Below, piece after piece: positions 34,979-44,767 of a stretch of DNA of 64,000 bases. The translations under genes and the position numbers were made by a program. Numbering within the stretch: position 1 is the first letter of the stretch; every line of letters begins with the position of its first letter. Source of the DNA: Reticulitermes speratus (Eukaryota; Arthropoda; Insecta; Blattodea; Rhinotermitidae); NCBI GenBank assembly GCA_021186555.1, contig JAJKFL010000003.1:35080908-35144907 (forward strand), read 5' to 3'. The notes under the pieces were generated by a model. It was not told the DNA's origin. It ran no database searches and saw only the letters and a program-made list of their open reading frames with translations.

Positions 34979-35690
34979 TCAACGTCTCCAATAGCAATGC
35001 TATGCTCTTTGCGAAGGCAGGATTGCGGTTCCCCAAGCCTCGATCGGTGCAGCTCCTAGTGGAGCCAATCCATTGGGTCGACACAGCCCGTTATCTGGGA
35101 GTGATTCTTATACACGGATGACCTGGTCGCCTCATATCGTCCAGGTCAGGAAGAAAGCTGCCCAAAATCTGGGTTTGCTTAGCTCTCTCCTTCACAGGAG
35201 AAGAGTCTTGTCCATCAGGAACGGTGTTGTGCTCTATAAGCAGCTCATACGGCCCATGATGGACTACGCGTGCCCCATTTGGAGGTCCGCTGCCTGCAGC
35301 CACCTCAGAAAGCTGCAGGTTATTCAATCCAAGTGTCTTGGCATTGCTACTGATGCACCTTGATACATGAGTAACGTGCAAATTCACGTGGATTTGGGAG
35401 TTCCTTTCTTTGCTGAACACATCAGAGCCCTAATCGAGAGTTACGACTCAAAGTTAGCTGGTGTGGGGAACCCCTTATTTCAGCAACTCGGCAGATATTT
35501 ACGCTGACCGAGGGCTGACCCAAGTCGCCTAGCGCAAAGCTACGGGGACAGGTCAGCAGATATGTCGAGGCCCAAAATGGACCAAATCGACGCCGAATCG
35601 TGCCTAGCACCTATAAATAGGCGCTTTTCGAACACCCTGACTGAGGTTTTCCGTGATTTTCCTCAGTTGTAAGGTGAATGCCAGGGTATA
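34979..35690 (+). mobile_element. Jockey-clade LINE, 3' end of ORF2, 5'-truncated
   Basis: The translation gives the C-terminal part of a Jockey-type reverse transcriptase: the palm/thumb peptide VDTARYLGV, TWSPHIVQVRKKAAQNLGLL, then GVVLYKQLIRPMMDYACPIW, LRKLQVIQSKCLGIATDAP, QIHVDLGVPFFAEHIRAL and NPLFQQLGRYLR. The frame ends at TAA 35,670-35,672, followed by a short tail (AATAACAAAAA). One base is missing near 35,110 (frameshift between LGVIL and TRMTWS), and Trp codons have become TGA at about 35,361 and 35,503, so it is dead. Endonuclease, ORF1 and the catalytic YxDD block are absent. This family type is common in cockroach and termite genomes from memory. Confidence 0.9.
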
Positions 35691-36060
35691 ATAACAAAAA
35701 GTCGGGACACGGCCCGCACTCTACCCCCTCCCTCCAGTACGGCTAAATTACTCGTGTGTAGGTTTTAGATCTCGCGCGAATTTAATTGTGAAAATGCCAC
35801 TCTGTGTCAAATCCCAGGGAGCCATCCAACCAAAGTATTTCCCCACTTAGAAAGACTATACGCTCTTAAAGCTGTAGCCTTCGGTATGCCAGATCCCGAC
35901 CTAATGGAGACCGTAAATCGTTAGCGCTAAGCGTAAGCTAAAGAATAAAGAGTCTGTTATAGAGCCCAGCAATACGGTAAAACGCAGGAATGGCTAAACA
36001 GACCAAGGGACGTCGACTTGCGCTCCGCGCAAGTCTCCGCCCTTAGTTAGCACTTGTGGT
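35691..36060 (+). repeat. Dispersed repeat X, copy 1
   Basis: Shares with 36,515-36,806 the words ATGCCACTCT, AATCCCAGGGAGCCAT, TTAGCG...GCGTAAGC, CTGTTAT, GGAATGGCTAAACAGACCAA and CTTGCGC...CGCGCAA. Similarity is patchy (about 75% by eye). The start resembles the T-arm/B-box end of a tRNA-like sequence. It ends at a (TTGG)n run at 36,058-36,078. Family not recognised. Confidence 0.55.
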
Positions 36061-36514
36061 TGGTTGGTTGGTTGGTGGTGCCCAAATTCATTCAAAGATC
36101 GTTCGAAATCCTGGAAGTAGCAAAGGAGTAAGCTAGTCGTACTGACAGCAAAGGAGTAGCTAGTCGTCCGGACACCCAAAGGCGTACGGCTGTAGACACA
36201 TCAAGCCTGCTGTCGACCAACACAGTAGCCTGCACCACACGGGCAGCTCTAACTCTCTCCGCACTCGTTTAGAGAAGCAGCCAAGCAGCACACTGGTCAG
36301 CGAGCTTCTCTCTCCGCTCCCACTTCAAGACCATACAGCGCACTTGTACGTGTGAGTAACTCATTACAAATGATCTCACTCGAGATCCTGTATATTTGCT
36401 GAAGTAATAATAAATAAGCTGAGTGGAAGTTACTACTGCATTATTTCTTGTATAGGAAACCTGCAAGCATCCACCACAAGTGTCTGCACACAGTCGCTTG
36501 AGTTCCGCATGCTA
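36061..36514. other. Sequence between the two copies of repeat X
   Basis: A short tandem duplication (GCAAAGGAGTA...GCTAGTCGT, near 36,119 and 36,149) is followed by a mixed segment with an AATAATAAATAAG polyadenylation-like word near 36,405. It has the general look of a long terminal repeat, but no terminal TG...CA pair, target duplication or primer site is convincing. No gene seen. Confidence 0.3.
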
Positions 36515-36806
36515 CAATGCCACTCTGGGTTCAAAACCCAGGGAGCCATGCAGCTAAATTTTACCCCCTCCCCTAAAAAATAAGGCTGTGTGCTTTTCCA
36601 CCACTAGTCTTTATTATTCCCAAGACAAGCTCTTCAACCGAGACTGGATACCGTTAGCGTAAGCGAAATACCCAGTTGTAGTCTAAGGTTTCTGTTATTG
36701 GGCCCTGCAATGCGGTCAAAAGCTGGAATGGCTAAACAGACCAAGGGATGTCGTCTTGCGCTTCGCGCAATTATCGGCTCTTGGTTACCTCTTTGTTGAT
36801 TTGTTG
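36515..36806 (+). repeat. Dispersed repeat X, copy 2
   Basis: Second copy of the repeat at 35,691-36,060, with ATGCCACTCTGGGTTCAAAA, CCCAGGGAGCCAT and GGAATGGCTAAACAGACCAA. The two lie in the same orientation about 725 bp apart. Confidence 0.55.
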
Positions 36807-37149
36807 GACCGGCTTTCTTTTTTCCTTGGTCTTCTTGACCCTTGAAATGGGACCGATATATTGTCCCGAAACGCCGGTAAAGGATTACCAATCTACGCTG
36901 CGTAATATCCCAGAAGAGCGTGCAGATCTCATCAACATCGTGGCGAAGTCCTAAATCACGGATAGCTCAAGCACTGTTTAACTCTAAGAAACATTCGGCG
37001 ACAGCAGTGGAAATGCGCAATAAGAGCCGAATATTTTTTTAAAGTATTAGTCGATAGACTTTCAATTAAGTATAGTTTCGTATCAATAAGAATCACTGAA
37101 TCCCGTACATAGAAATTGTGCCAAATTCTAGGCCAATTTTGTTAAACTA
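36807..37149. other. No recognisable feature
   Basis: AT-rich non-coding DNA. A CCGAAACGCCGGTAAA stretch near 36,868 is the only notable word. No supported frame. Confidence 0.5.
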
Positions 37150-37433
37150 TTAAAGGTAAAGCTAAAGCTATACCTATGGAGGCTTGGACAGGCTCCTAGT
37201 GTTCCAAGACGTTTAGGCTCCCAGATCCCCATGTTATCAGCCCTACGCACCTCCTTTACCCCCTGGAAGTGTTCCTGGTACTCATTTCTGTTAGAGGTTG
37301 AGTCGTCCGTAGGGCCATAGTGCGGTCGGAAGGATTAAGCCAATGAATAATTCCAATGACTCCATCGGGAATCGAACCCGCGACCCTCCGGATTGTAGCG
37401 CATTGCGCCACAGCTACCCCCGTTAAACTAATA
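37150..37433 (-). mobile_element. tRNA-derived SINE, minus strand
   Basis: On the minus strand the head has an A-box-like GTGGCGCAATGCGC and a perfect B box GGTTCGATTCC about 30 bp later, the Pol III internal promoter. A tRNA-unrelated body of ~200 bp follows (TGGCTTAATCC, CCGACCGCACTATGGCCC, GAGTACCAGGAACACTTCC, GATCTGGGAGCC) and ends near AGCTTTAGCTTTACCTTTAA. No clean tRNA cloverleaf is left. Probably inactive. Confidence 0.75.
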
Positions 37434-37827
37434 GGAGTGAAATTTAAAACAGAATAACATTTCACTACGTTATTCTTAAGATATATCGGACAAAGTTCGG
37501 GATAGAAAACAATGAATACTGGTGAACACAAGAAGGATGGAATGGGATGGCCGGTAGTTCTTATATGTATAAGGAATTTTGTGGTGGAAAATCTGACCAC
37601 TGGAATACATCACTTAGAACGCCTACGCGTTCAAGGGAGAAAAATATTGAAATGGATCTTGAGGAAGTAAGTTGTGTGGATTAGAGTGTGTTCATGTGGT
37701 TCAGGAAACAGGAGCCAGTCAAGGCTGCTGTGAATGCAGCAGTGAATCAAATTACAATATTCAGTCCAACAAAATGCGCTATGTTTTTCCCAGATATTTA
37801 ATACTACAAGGTATTGTTGACCACTCC
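37434..37827. other. No gene; AT-rich DNA, possibly Penelope-like remnant at right
   Basis: No coding region supported. The right part (about 37,740-37,827) is continuous with the hammerhead-like motif that follows and could be the element end it belongs to. An 85-codon frame at 37,672-37,929 has no recognisable content. Confidence 0.4.
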
Positions 37828-37861
37828 TACATATCTCAATCCCTTATGGGTTCATCATCAG
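37828..37861 (-). ncRNA. Degenerate hammerhead-ribozyme-like core
   Basis: Minus strand: CUGAUGA (37,861-37,855), a stem II with CCC-AUAA-GGG, GAGA in place of the conserved GAAA (37,837-37,834), then UAUG and UA (37,829-37,828). The order is that of a type I hammerhead with a minimal palindromic stem III, as known from Penelope-like elements. The GAGA change would be expected to abolish or cripple cleavage. Confidence 0.3.
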
Positions 37862-37976
37862 GGATTCATATCAAAGTACTACCTCACTATACTGAACTAG
37901 CAATCCATGTACACTTTAAAAAGATATAAAAAGAAAATCAGTTACAGTGTAGGCGTTTGTTGTGTAATGGATCCTG

Positions 37977-38065
37977 GTATACTGTGTTTTGGAAACTGCC
38001 TATATATGTAAGGAAGGCTAAGACAGTACTTAACATACGTAGGCAATCTCCAGAACACAGTATAC
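37977..38065. repeat. Hairpin with 33-bp arms
   Basis: Left arm 37,977-38,009 and right arm 38,033-38,065 are inverted copies with 28 of 33 positions matching and a 23-base loop. The first 12 pairs (GTATACTGTGTT) are perfect. The size (89 nt) and stem length resemble a miRNA precursor, but the tip of a small foldback transposon looks the same. No expression evidence can be had from sequence. Confidence 0.6.
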
Positions 38066-39288
38066 GAGGATACATCACTGTGCTACTGAAGGAAGTCCCG
38101 ACTACATAGCATTAGTTGAACACTGCAACCTGAAAGCTGAGTGTCTTAATTTCCATTCTCAGATATGAGATAAACCTAAACATAAACACTTCAAGTAAGC
38201 GATATTAATATATATTAACAGATCTGTAATGAAATTAATAGTGATTGTATAAATGTAACTAATTTTTAAATTAGTTTATAAAGGAATAAATACATATTAG
38301 TGTTAGGAATGTTTACTTACCCAACCAAAATAAGAACGTAGATCAAGCAACTTAAATACCCAGAACATATTCTGCATTTTTCTTGTCGTATTATGTAGGA
38401 TGTAGAGTCTTGATTTATGTTTTCTGCTACCGTATTCCAATATTTTAAACCTTGAACTAGGTGTAATATATTAGATTTTTGTGTACTACATAACACTCTA
38501 TAAAGAAACGTAATGGCAAAAATAATTCTAATATATATCATATGGCCATGTGGATATATGAGATTAAAAGTTTAGACTGTCAGCTTAAGAGAAACGTAGG
38601 ATTATACAGGCCTGTATGTTTATAACTAATCTTTATCAGGTGCATGGCCTGTCTTACAAAAGTCTTGTTTCGTGTTTCCTGTTACTTAATTTATAGGTTG
38701 CCAGTATGTACAGAACCTTCATAAAGTCCATCAGCACTGTACAGAAAAGGACAGTGTTATATAGGTTTATAAACAGAAACACCATTCTTTAAATGGCGAC
38801 GGACCATGCTGCATGCAAAAATGATTACGTGGGATTTAGGGCGGACAAGGTGGAACTGTGGATTTCGCCGAGTACTTTGGCTTTCCTTTAACTTTGTCAT
38901 TTTGTTTACAGTAGTGATTGTGTTGCTGATGATGATTGTGATAATAATGACAAATACACAGTACAATAACAAAAATATTTTGCATGTAAGATAAGCTACA
39001 TCCCTCAGTAATTTAACTACGTTATTTTAAGTGTTAACTCCATGGATTTGATTCCTTTCTCAGATGGTTACACTCATTACTTTTTCAAAAATTTTTTCAC
39101 CTTTTATGGAAACTGATGGTTTATTTATACGTTCGCAGGAGCCAGCCACTGGAATATGTCGTAGTACACATGACTCTGGTCAACATTCTTTTCTTTTAGA
39201 CCCATTTTAATATTATCCCGTAATATAGTCTTTATCTTCACGCACGTTTGTGACCAAAACCCTGTATGGATATTCCATCTTTCCCATG
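38066..39288. other. No recognisable feature
   Basis: AT-rich DNA with only short open frames on both strands (74 codons or less), none with recognisable content or flanking splice context strong enough to call an exon. Confidence 0.5.
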
Positions 39289-39369
39289 CTTGCTGCAGTC
39301 CCACCCATCTCTCCAATTCTTGGTATAGTCCCACCCACCACCTCCATACTTGCTGCAGTCCCACCCATA
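39289..39369. repeat. 30-bp tandem repeat, ~3 units
   Basis: CTTGCTGCAGTCCCACCCA begins at 39,289 and 39,349, with CTTGGTATAGTCCCACCCA between them at 39,319. The exact 30-bp spacing makes a 10-residue periodic frame on the minus strand, which is not taken as a gene. Confidence 0.8.
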
Positions 39370-40329
39370 ATATCATACTCCTTGACTTGATAATTCTTAG
39401 AATTATAATGTTTGGTGAAGACTACAAATTATGAATCTCTTCATTATGTTTTCTTTTACAGCCTTTTCTTCCCTCAGGTCCAAATTTTCTCCTCAGCACA
39501 CTGTTCTCCAACATCTTAATCTGTGTACTTGCCTTAGTGTTTAAGACAATACATGCTACTTTTAACAACTCATTCTTCGATCACTTGCATTACCACTTGG
39601 TATTATCTTGAAGGGAGAATTCCGAACTTGCTTGAAAACCGTAGAACTGACAATTTGGTGTTATTATGAAGATTGTTCACCCCCCTCCAGCTCTGCTTCT
39701 GATAAAGTAACTTGCGATAAAAAAGGTATTTTAGGAACCAATTTCATTGTAATAATATTGTGTAGGTTCTTTTTTATTGTTTTAATTTAATTTCAAACTC
39801 TGATGACTTTTGAAACTAAAAAGAATGAAAGAAGAAAACAAAATTTCTGCCTTCCCCCAATCTTGGCTTCCTTGCATACATATTCGACATGCTAAAGTCT
39901 TTCCGCTCTGTATGGGTTCAGCTACCTGCTGAAGTAAGTCCAGCCTGCCAGTTTTAGCGTGTTTTCTCGGCTGGTTCCAATGCACGCCACCGTCTTATAC
40001 CTGCAAAATAAAAGAAAAGGTAACAATGCCATGTCACGTTGCACAAAACACGCAATCTCCAAATCATTTTTGCGTCTACACGAAAAAAAAAACCTCTCCC
40101 ACTTCATCCTCTTTCTGAAAACAGAAAGCAACAGTAAACGAGACGCGTGTTGTACAGCCTGGTCCATCATTTCTTTTCGAAACTTTTTAATAAATTATGC
40201 TGATAGAATAACACATTTTTTGTAAAAGAAACACGTTTCTGTGTATTTCAAGGTAACAGGCATGAGAGGCCTATGCTAATCTAGTGCATAAATTTCGCCT
40301 ATTCTACTGCTCAAAAACATCTGCGAAAG
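39370..40329. other. No recognisable feature
   Basis: AT-rich DNA. Overlapping short frames at 39,922-40,225 on both strands lack recognisable domains. Confidence 0.5.
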
Positions 40330-40590
40330 TTCAGTCTGGAAAGCGTCTATGAGCCGGACGACCAAGGTTCCATTCGCGTCTGGGATGTAGGAATGTTCCC
40401 TTTTGTACTGCGTCCAGGTCAGCACAGGACCCAACCAGACTCTGTCCAAATGCTACAATGGTCGGGACGGAGCTTGAAGCTGGCCACCTGCCTCAGTCTA
40501 GTGTCCACGTCAAGAAAACGAGAAGCCTTACCTCCATCTCTAAGCTCCACAGCCTTATGCTTGAGGTCGAGAGACAAAATTCACCTGTAT
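40330..40590 (+). mobile_element. Diverged tRNA-derived SINE
   Basis: The head AGCGTCTATGAGCCGGACGA, with GGTTCCATTCG as a weak B box, is followed by a body with GGAGCTTGAAGCTGGCCACC, GCCTCAGTCTAGTGTC and TACCTCCATCTCTAAG. The body pattern (GGCCACCTG, CTCAGTCTAGTG, ACCTCCAT) also appears at 48,390-48,485 and 49,185-49,275, so three diverged members of one family are likely. Confidence 0.5.
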
Positions 40591-41113
40591 TTAATGCCTA
40601 GAAATAATGTTTCCTCCATTCCCCTTTACGCCTTAATTGCCCACAAGAGCAATTAAGTTTTTATCTTAATTACACATGTTTGTGATGTTGAGGTGAATAT
40701 TGATTGATCCTTGTAACGATAAATCTCTGAATGAAATAAAATCTAAAAATGGTTGTTCAGAATATAGGCAAGTAATTGCAACATGTTTCGTGACATAGTG
40801 AAGTCTTGATTGAGCTATTTTGACCGAGCCCTGTTACCTGGCTTTTGGAACACACTAGTTTTTGCTCGGTATTTTACTGGTATTGATCAACACAACAAAA
40901 ACGTATTTCGTACCAAACGTAAATACATTTAAATTTGACTTCATGTTGAATACATCAGCCTACCATTTAATTAATCTTTTTCATCGAAAGCTGTAGACTA
41001 CATTTCCTGTTACGCCGTCAGAAGTCCACCACTTTCATACATCCTGTTTTCTTACATTCTTTGATCTTCTATAGCAATGCGTATTTGGATACTCACTGGG
41101 GATTCATTATATT

Positions 41114-41782
41114 GTGGATTTTAATCTTTTATTACGGCCAATCCTTTCCTTAATGAACAGTTTATTTATTGCGCTGTTTTCTATTAATATTTTCAAATCA
41201 TTTGCCTACATTACGTCAAGCTATTTGCAGCTTTCTCTTGTGAGGTTCCTGTGGTATAAGTTTATTTCGCCAGATAATAGGCAGGATAAATTGATTAAGA
41301 ATTTAACAGTGCTACCAACATGTTCTTTTTGTCAGTCATTAACTCCTGCAGTCAGCTCAAATAGTCAACACTTTCCCACATTTTGTGGAACTGCATGGTA
41401 CACTACCCTATTCACAACGCCCACCACTGGACTGTATTCTGAGCCAAAAGATTCCATTATGCCTCTAACCCTCTCCGTCTTTCAAATCCATCTTAATATT
41501 ACCCACCTAGCTCTTTTTCACACGGCAATATACTACAACATAATGATAAATAAAAATGTTTGTGCTTCTTATTGCCGAAGTAACCCAGTTCAGCTGTTAT
41601 TCATGTTTTCTCAAATAAGACATTTGTGCTTTATGGGACGGTATTATTTATATATTATTGTGTTTTGTTTTATTAAAATATCATTTCAGAAATTGGTATA
41701 TTTCGAGTTACCACCTCTCCCAAATAAATATTTTCGTAATTATTCTGAATTTATACACTGGAGTAAAGTTGGGGGTCAATAA
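41114..41782 (+). other. 222-codon open frame, probably not a gene
   Basis: The longest open frame outside the satellites. The middle part reads SQHFPTFCGTAWYTTLFTTP, a recognisable decayed piece of the dispersed element at 41,330-41,520. The parts before and after are AT-rich, Phe/Tyr/Leu/Ile-rich and without domains. A frame that crosses an element boundary in AT-rich DNA is more likely a chance run than an exon. No strong start context. Confidence 0.2.
41330..41520 (+). mobile_element. Piece of dispersed element (KFPAFYGT type), copy 1
   Basis: The translation QHFPTFCGTAWYTTLFTTP corresponds to a motif that I recall as very common in insect genomes, roughly LVKKFPAFYGTRRFITAFT. The following residues (LYSEPKDSIMPLT, FQIHLNITHLALF) fit the downstream part. 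Related pieces are at 54,720-54,975 and 62,860-62,990. I cannot name the family. Confidence 0.5.
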
Positions 41783-41834
41783 ACAAACCACGCTTTTCTT
41801 CTCTGACACCTTCGTTTTGCAGCTTAGGACATCT

Positions 41835-42118
41835 CAGTCATATCCTGCTGCTCACTGCTTGCCTGGTCCATTACACTCCAAAAAATTCGGTTGCAATCTC
41901 GGACGGATTACGGATTTTCCTGGCTCAGGTTTCACATTCTTCCTGTGTCCTTGCAGGGCACAGTGGGGATAGTAATTTTTCGCAAGCCATGATCATTTCG
42001 ACCCCAGTATATAGCAAATTCTGTCATTTCTTTATTCAGAAATGCGTGACATATGACAACTGTTCCGGCCTCGTTAAATAACCAATAATAATAATAATAA
42101 TAATAACAATAATAATAC
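41835..42118 (+). mobile_element. SINE with (TAA)n tail
   Basis: The body includes TTCGGTTGCAATCTCGGACG (decayed B box) and ends in CGGCCTCGTTAAATAACC followed by (AAT/TAA)n at 42,084-42,118. A CCTCGTTAAATAACC-(TAA)n end is typical of an insect SINE tail as I remember it. The left boundary is uncertain. Confidence 0.55.
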
Positions 42119-43379
42119 TCTTCAGTCATATACACAACAAAAGGGTAAAGTACTGTCAATTGTCTTTCTACTTCTTAAAAGTTATGAGTTTTTATTCCAT
42201 CACAGTAATCTATTTTTGTACAACTGACGAACCATTTAAAATTAAGATTATTCACCTGACATGAAACAATGTTTTTAAGAATTCAAGTATTATTAGTAGC
42301 CTATATACTTACATATCGATAGATTCATTTTGTGGGAAAGGGCAAAACATTTGTGCAAAATGAAGGAGTCCAATAACAATGAATCGTTTAACAAATCTGA
42401 AATTTTTGTGACTCACTATGATCACGAAACAATTGAATTTAATGGCGTCTACCATACTGTAGTAAATCAGTAGTTAGATGGGAAAATGTTTTACTTTCAA
42501 GAATATATTACTACAACTTATGCAATCGTCAGAGTATTTTGTGAAAACTCTGTATCTTGGAAACCTTCTACTTAATACCCTTTGGTTGTGCAGATAGTTC
42601 AGCTTGTTTAGTATGCAAGGTACATGTTCGTAGGTTTATATATTCATGGACCGAAATAAGCATTAATATTCTTTCAGAGCTGAGAAGCGAATGGATACCG
42701 TAAGGAAGGAAAAAAAGGCGAGAGGGGTTCTTCAAGCGTTTATTTACAATATCCTTATACGTGTATTCTTTTAATCCCTGCTCTTTTTCACCTCTTTTTA
42801 GCGTAAATATTTTCGAAAAATATTTCTGGTAATTTGTATGCCTGTTGGAACTTACTTTTCCCTTTTGTGCCTTGTCCTGTCAGACTGCAGAAGCATGGCT
42901 TCACTGTACCCAGTCCTTATTCAGAGGTTAGATAGGACAAGCCCTAAGGAATTGTGTGATTCTCCAAATGCAGCGTAAATAGAAGCATAGTCATTTGGTA
43001 ATTAAAATTATTTTCTTATTTCTATTGTTCCTATATTTCTCTCCATCTTTTTGGTGTAACATTTTTATATGCATGGATGTTTATCGGTTTCTTTACTATT
43101 GACATGTTAAGAAAAATTAATTCCTGACAAGACGCGTAGAAATAAGCAGGAAGAAAGGAAGAGAGAAATAACAGACTCCATAAAAACAATAAATTCCATC
43201 TGTTTGACTAAGAAAAATGAGTTAAGAAGGCAACTCCAGTACACGCAGTTCGTTGCTAGGTAAATTTTATCTCATCTATTGTACTGTAATGATGTACGAA
43301 TTTGCTTTAGAATGGACAATTATATTTATAAACTAAGCAGCAGTAAATTTCACAGTATTATCACCGTGCATTTTGTTAA
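42119..43379. other. No recognisable feature
   Basis: AT-rich DNA without supported coding regions or clear repeats. Confidence 0.5.
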
Positions 43380-43563
43380 ATCAATAATAAGACCGACGAA
43401 TGCACTATATTGACCAATTTTATTCTGGTCTATTTCCCCTCACCCTACACGTGTTTCGGAACTTTAAAGTTCCATCTTCAGTTCCGAAACACGTGTAGGG
43501 TGAGGGAAAATAGACCAGAATAAAATTGGTCAATATAGTGCATTCGTCGGTCTTATTATTGAT
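43380..43563. mobile_element. 184-bp foldback element, near-perfect palindrome
   Basis: Left arm 43,380-43,462 and right arm 43,481-43,563 are 83 bp each with one mismatch (near 43,437), separated by an 18-base loop. The arms contain GACCGACGAATGCACTATAT, TTGGTCAATATAG and CACCCTACACGTG. Such high identity means recent formation, or maintenance by arm conversion. The minus strand across the left arm and loop contains a hammerhead-like core, so the palindrome may be two head-to-head ends of a Penelope-like element rather than a DNA transposon. No target duplication is evident. Confidence 0.85.
43446..43481 (-). ncRNA. Hammerhead-ribozyme-like core, best of five
   Basis: Minus strand: CUGAAGA (43,481-43,475); U plus a five-pair stem II, GGAAC-UUUAAA-GUUCC (43,474-43,458); GAAA (43,457-43,454); palindromic CACGUG (43,453-43,448); UA (43,447-43,446). 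All conserved hammerhead core elements are present in order: CUGANGA, GAAA and UH after stem III. A self-complementary minimal stem III is typical of hammerheads in Penelope-like elements, which are thought to act as dimers. Stem I pairing is not obvious, so activity is uncertain. Confidence 0.5.
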
Positions 43564-43854
43564 AAAGCAGCAGTAGTTTTGAAGTCTGTAGTAGTGGTAA
43601 TTGTTTCAAATGTTCTTATAATACTTAATTCTCCCTTCCCTCCCTCGTGCCCCTAATCCTCAAGCTCTGGCTCCCTCCTGCTTCGCCTAGTGATTCCTCT
43701 ATCTAGCAATGTTACTTAGTATGAATGGAAAATGTACTCTCAATAAAAATTTTACTGTTACAGTTCTTATATTTGCAAGGCGCAATATAAATTCTTCGAC
43801 CAATTAACAGTAAATGATGAACACTTTCTTTGTTTCTTTCTCAGTTTGACCACT

Positions 43855-44080
43855 CATTGTAGGTGTAGAGGGTTATTGTTGTGCCTAATCACACTCAATG
43901 ACACACGCGGTACGACTCCTCTGGACAACAGACAGACAGCATAGATCGGTAATTCTACATGACAAAACACAATATTCAAAAGAGAAACGACAGCTATCCC
44001 CCGGGAGAATTCGAACCTAGAATCCAAGAAAACGAAAGGCCGCAAACCCACTCCTTAGACCGCGGGGCCACTGGGATCGG
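43855..44080 (-). mobile_element. tRNA-derived SINE with long-variable-arm head, minus strand
   Basis: Minus strand head: CCAGTGGCCCCGCGGTCTAA (A-box region), then GGTTCGAATTC (B box) about 45 bp later. That spacing suggests a class II (Leu/Ser-like) tRNA ancestor. A body without tRNA likeness follows (GGGGGATAGC, TGCTGTCTGTCTGTTGTCC, GAGTCGTACCGCG). It differs from the other SINE heads in the window. Confidence 0.6.
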
Positions 44081-44267
44081 TGAATACTCGTACTTTGTTG
44101 CTCTTCAAAATCACTCCAGTTCTACAGTGTGTTATATATGACGGTGCTTATCCTACATATGTTTTAAAATTTCAAACCTGAGTCAATCTGACACTGCAAA
44201 ACTTCTTCGTTTGTAAATTAATGGTATTTTGTGTAACAAAGAAGCCACGTAAGTACAACGTAACAAT

Positions 44268-44767
44268 AAGGCGCTTTCGTGCAACCACTGTTGCCGAGAC
44301 AAAGCAAGAAGTATTACCTATTCTGAGGTGTGTCTGTAGTCTTAGTTATCCAACATGAAAAGAGCATGCGCTGTATTATATTTTTATCTGTGGCCTATCT
44401 GGCTCTACCATATTTTTCCACATTGTCTTACAAACGGCACGATTTTTGGAAAAAAGTTGTTGATAAAATGTACGTTTTGATTTCTCTACAAATTTTAACT
44501 GAATGCATTTCTCATACTAAGAAGAAATCTGCGAGATATTATCATAAATGTAAATAGCTCTTCATGCTTTATGTAAAGTACCCGTTATTATTCACAGATT
44601 TTAAACAAACTTTAATTTTCTTGACAGATCTTCGAAAAATACTCAAATACAAAATTTTATGAGAATCCGTCCAATAGGAGCCGAGTTGTTTAGTGCAGTC
44701 TAACAGACAAACAGGCAGACATGACGCAGGTAATAGTCGCCTTTCTCAATTTTGCGAACGCGCGTGA
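44268..44767 (-). mobile_element. ~500-bp MITE-like element, copy 1
   Basis: The reverse complement aligns over its whole length with 50,960-51,459. Shared words are GGATAACTAAG, GTAATACTT, CGGCAACA, TTGAGTATTTTTCGAA, AAATGTTTC/AAATGCATT and TTTCATGTCTG/CGTCATGTCTG. Ends are inverted: AGGCGCTTTCGTGCAA at the left against the complement of TTGCGAACGCGCG at the right, about 12-15 bp. No transposase. Superfamily not assigned. Confidence 0.65.

Noticed and set aside
36061-36514. Possible solo long terminal repeat
   Set aside because: Polyadenylation-like word and LTR-like composition only. No TG...CA ends, target duplication or neighbouring element parts that I can support.
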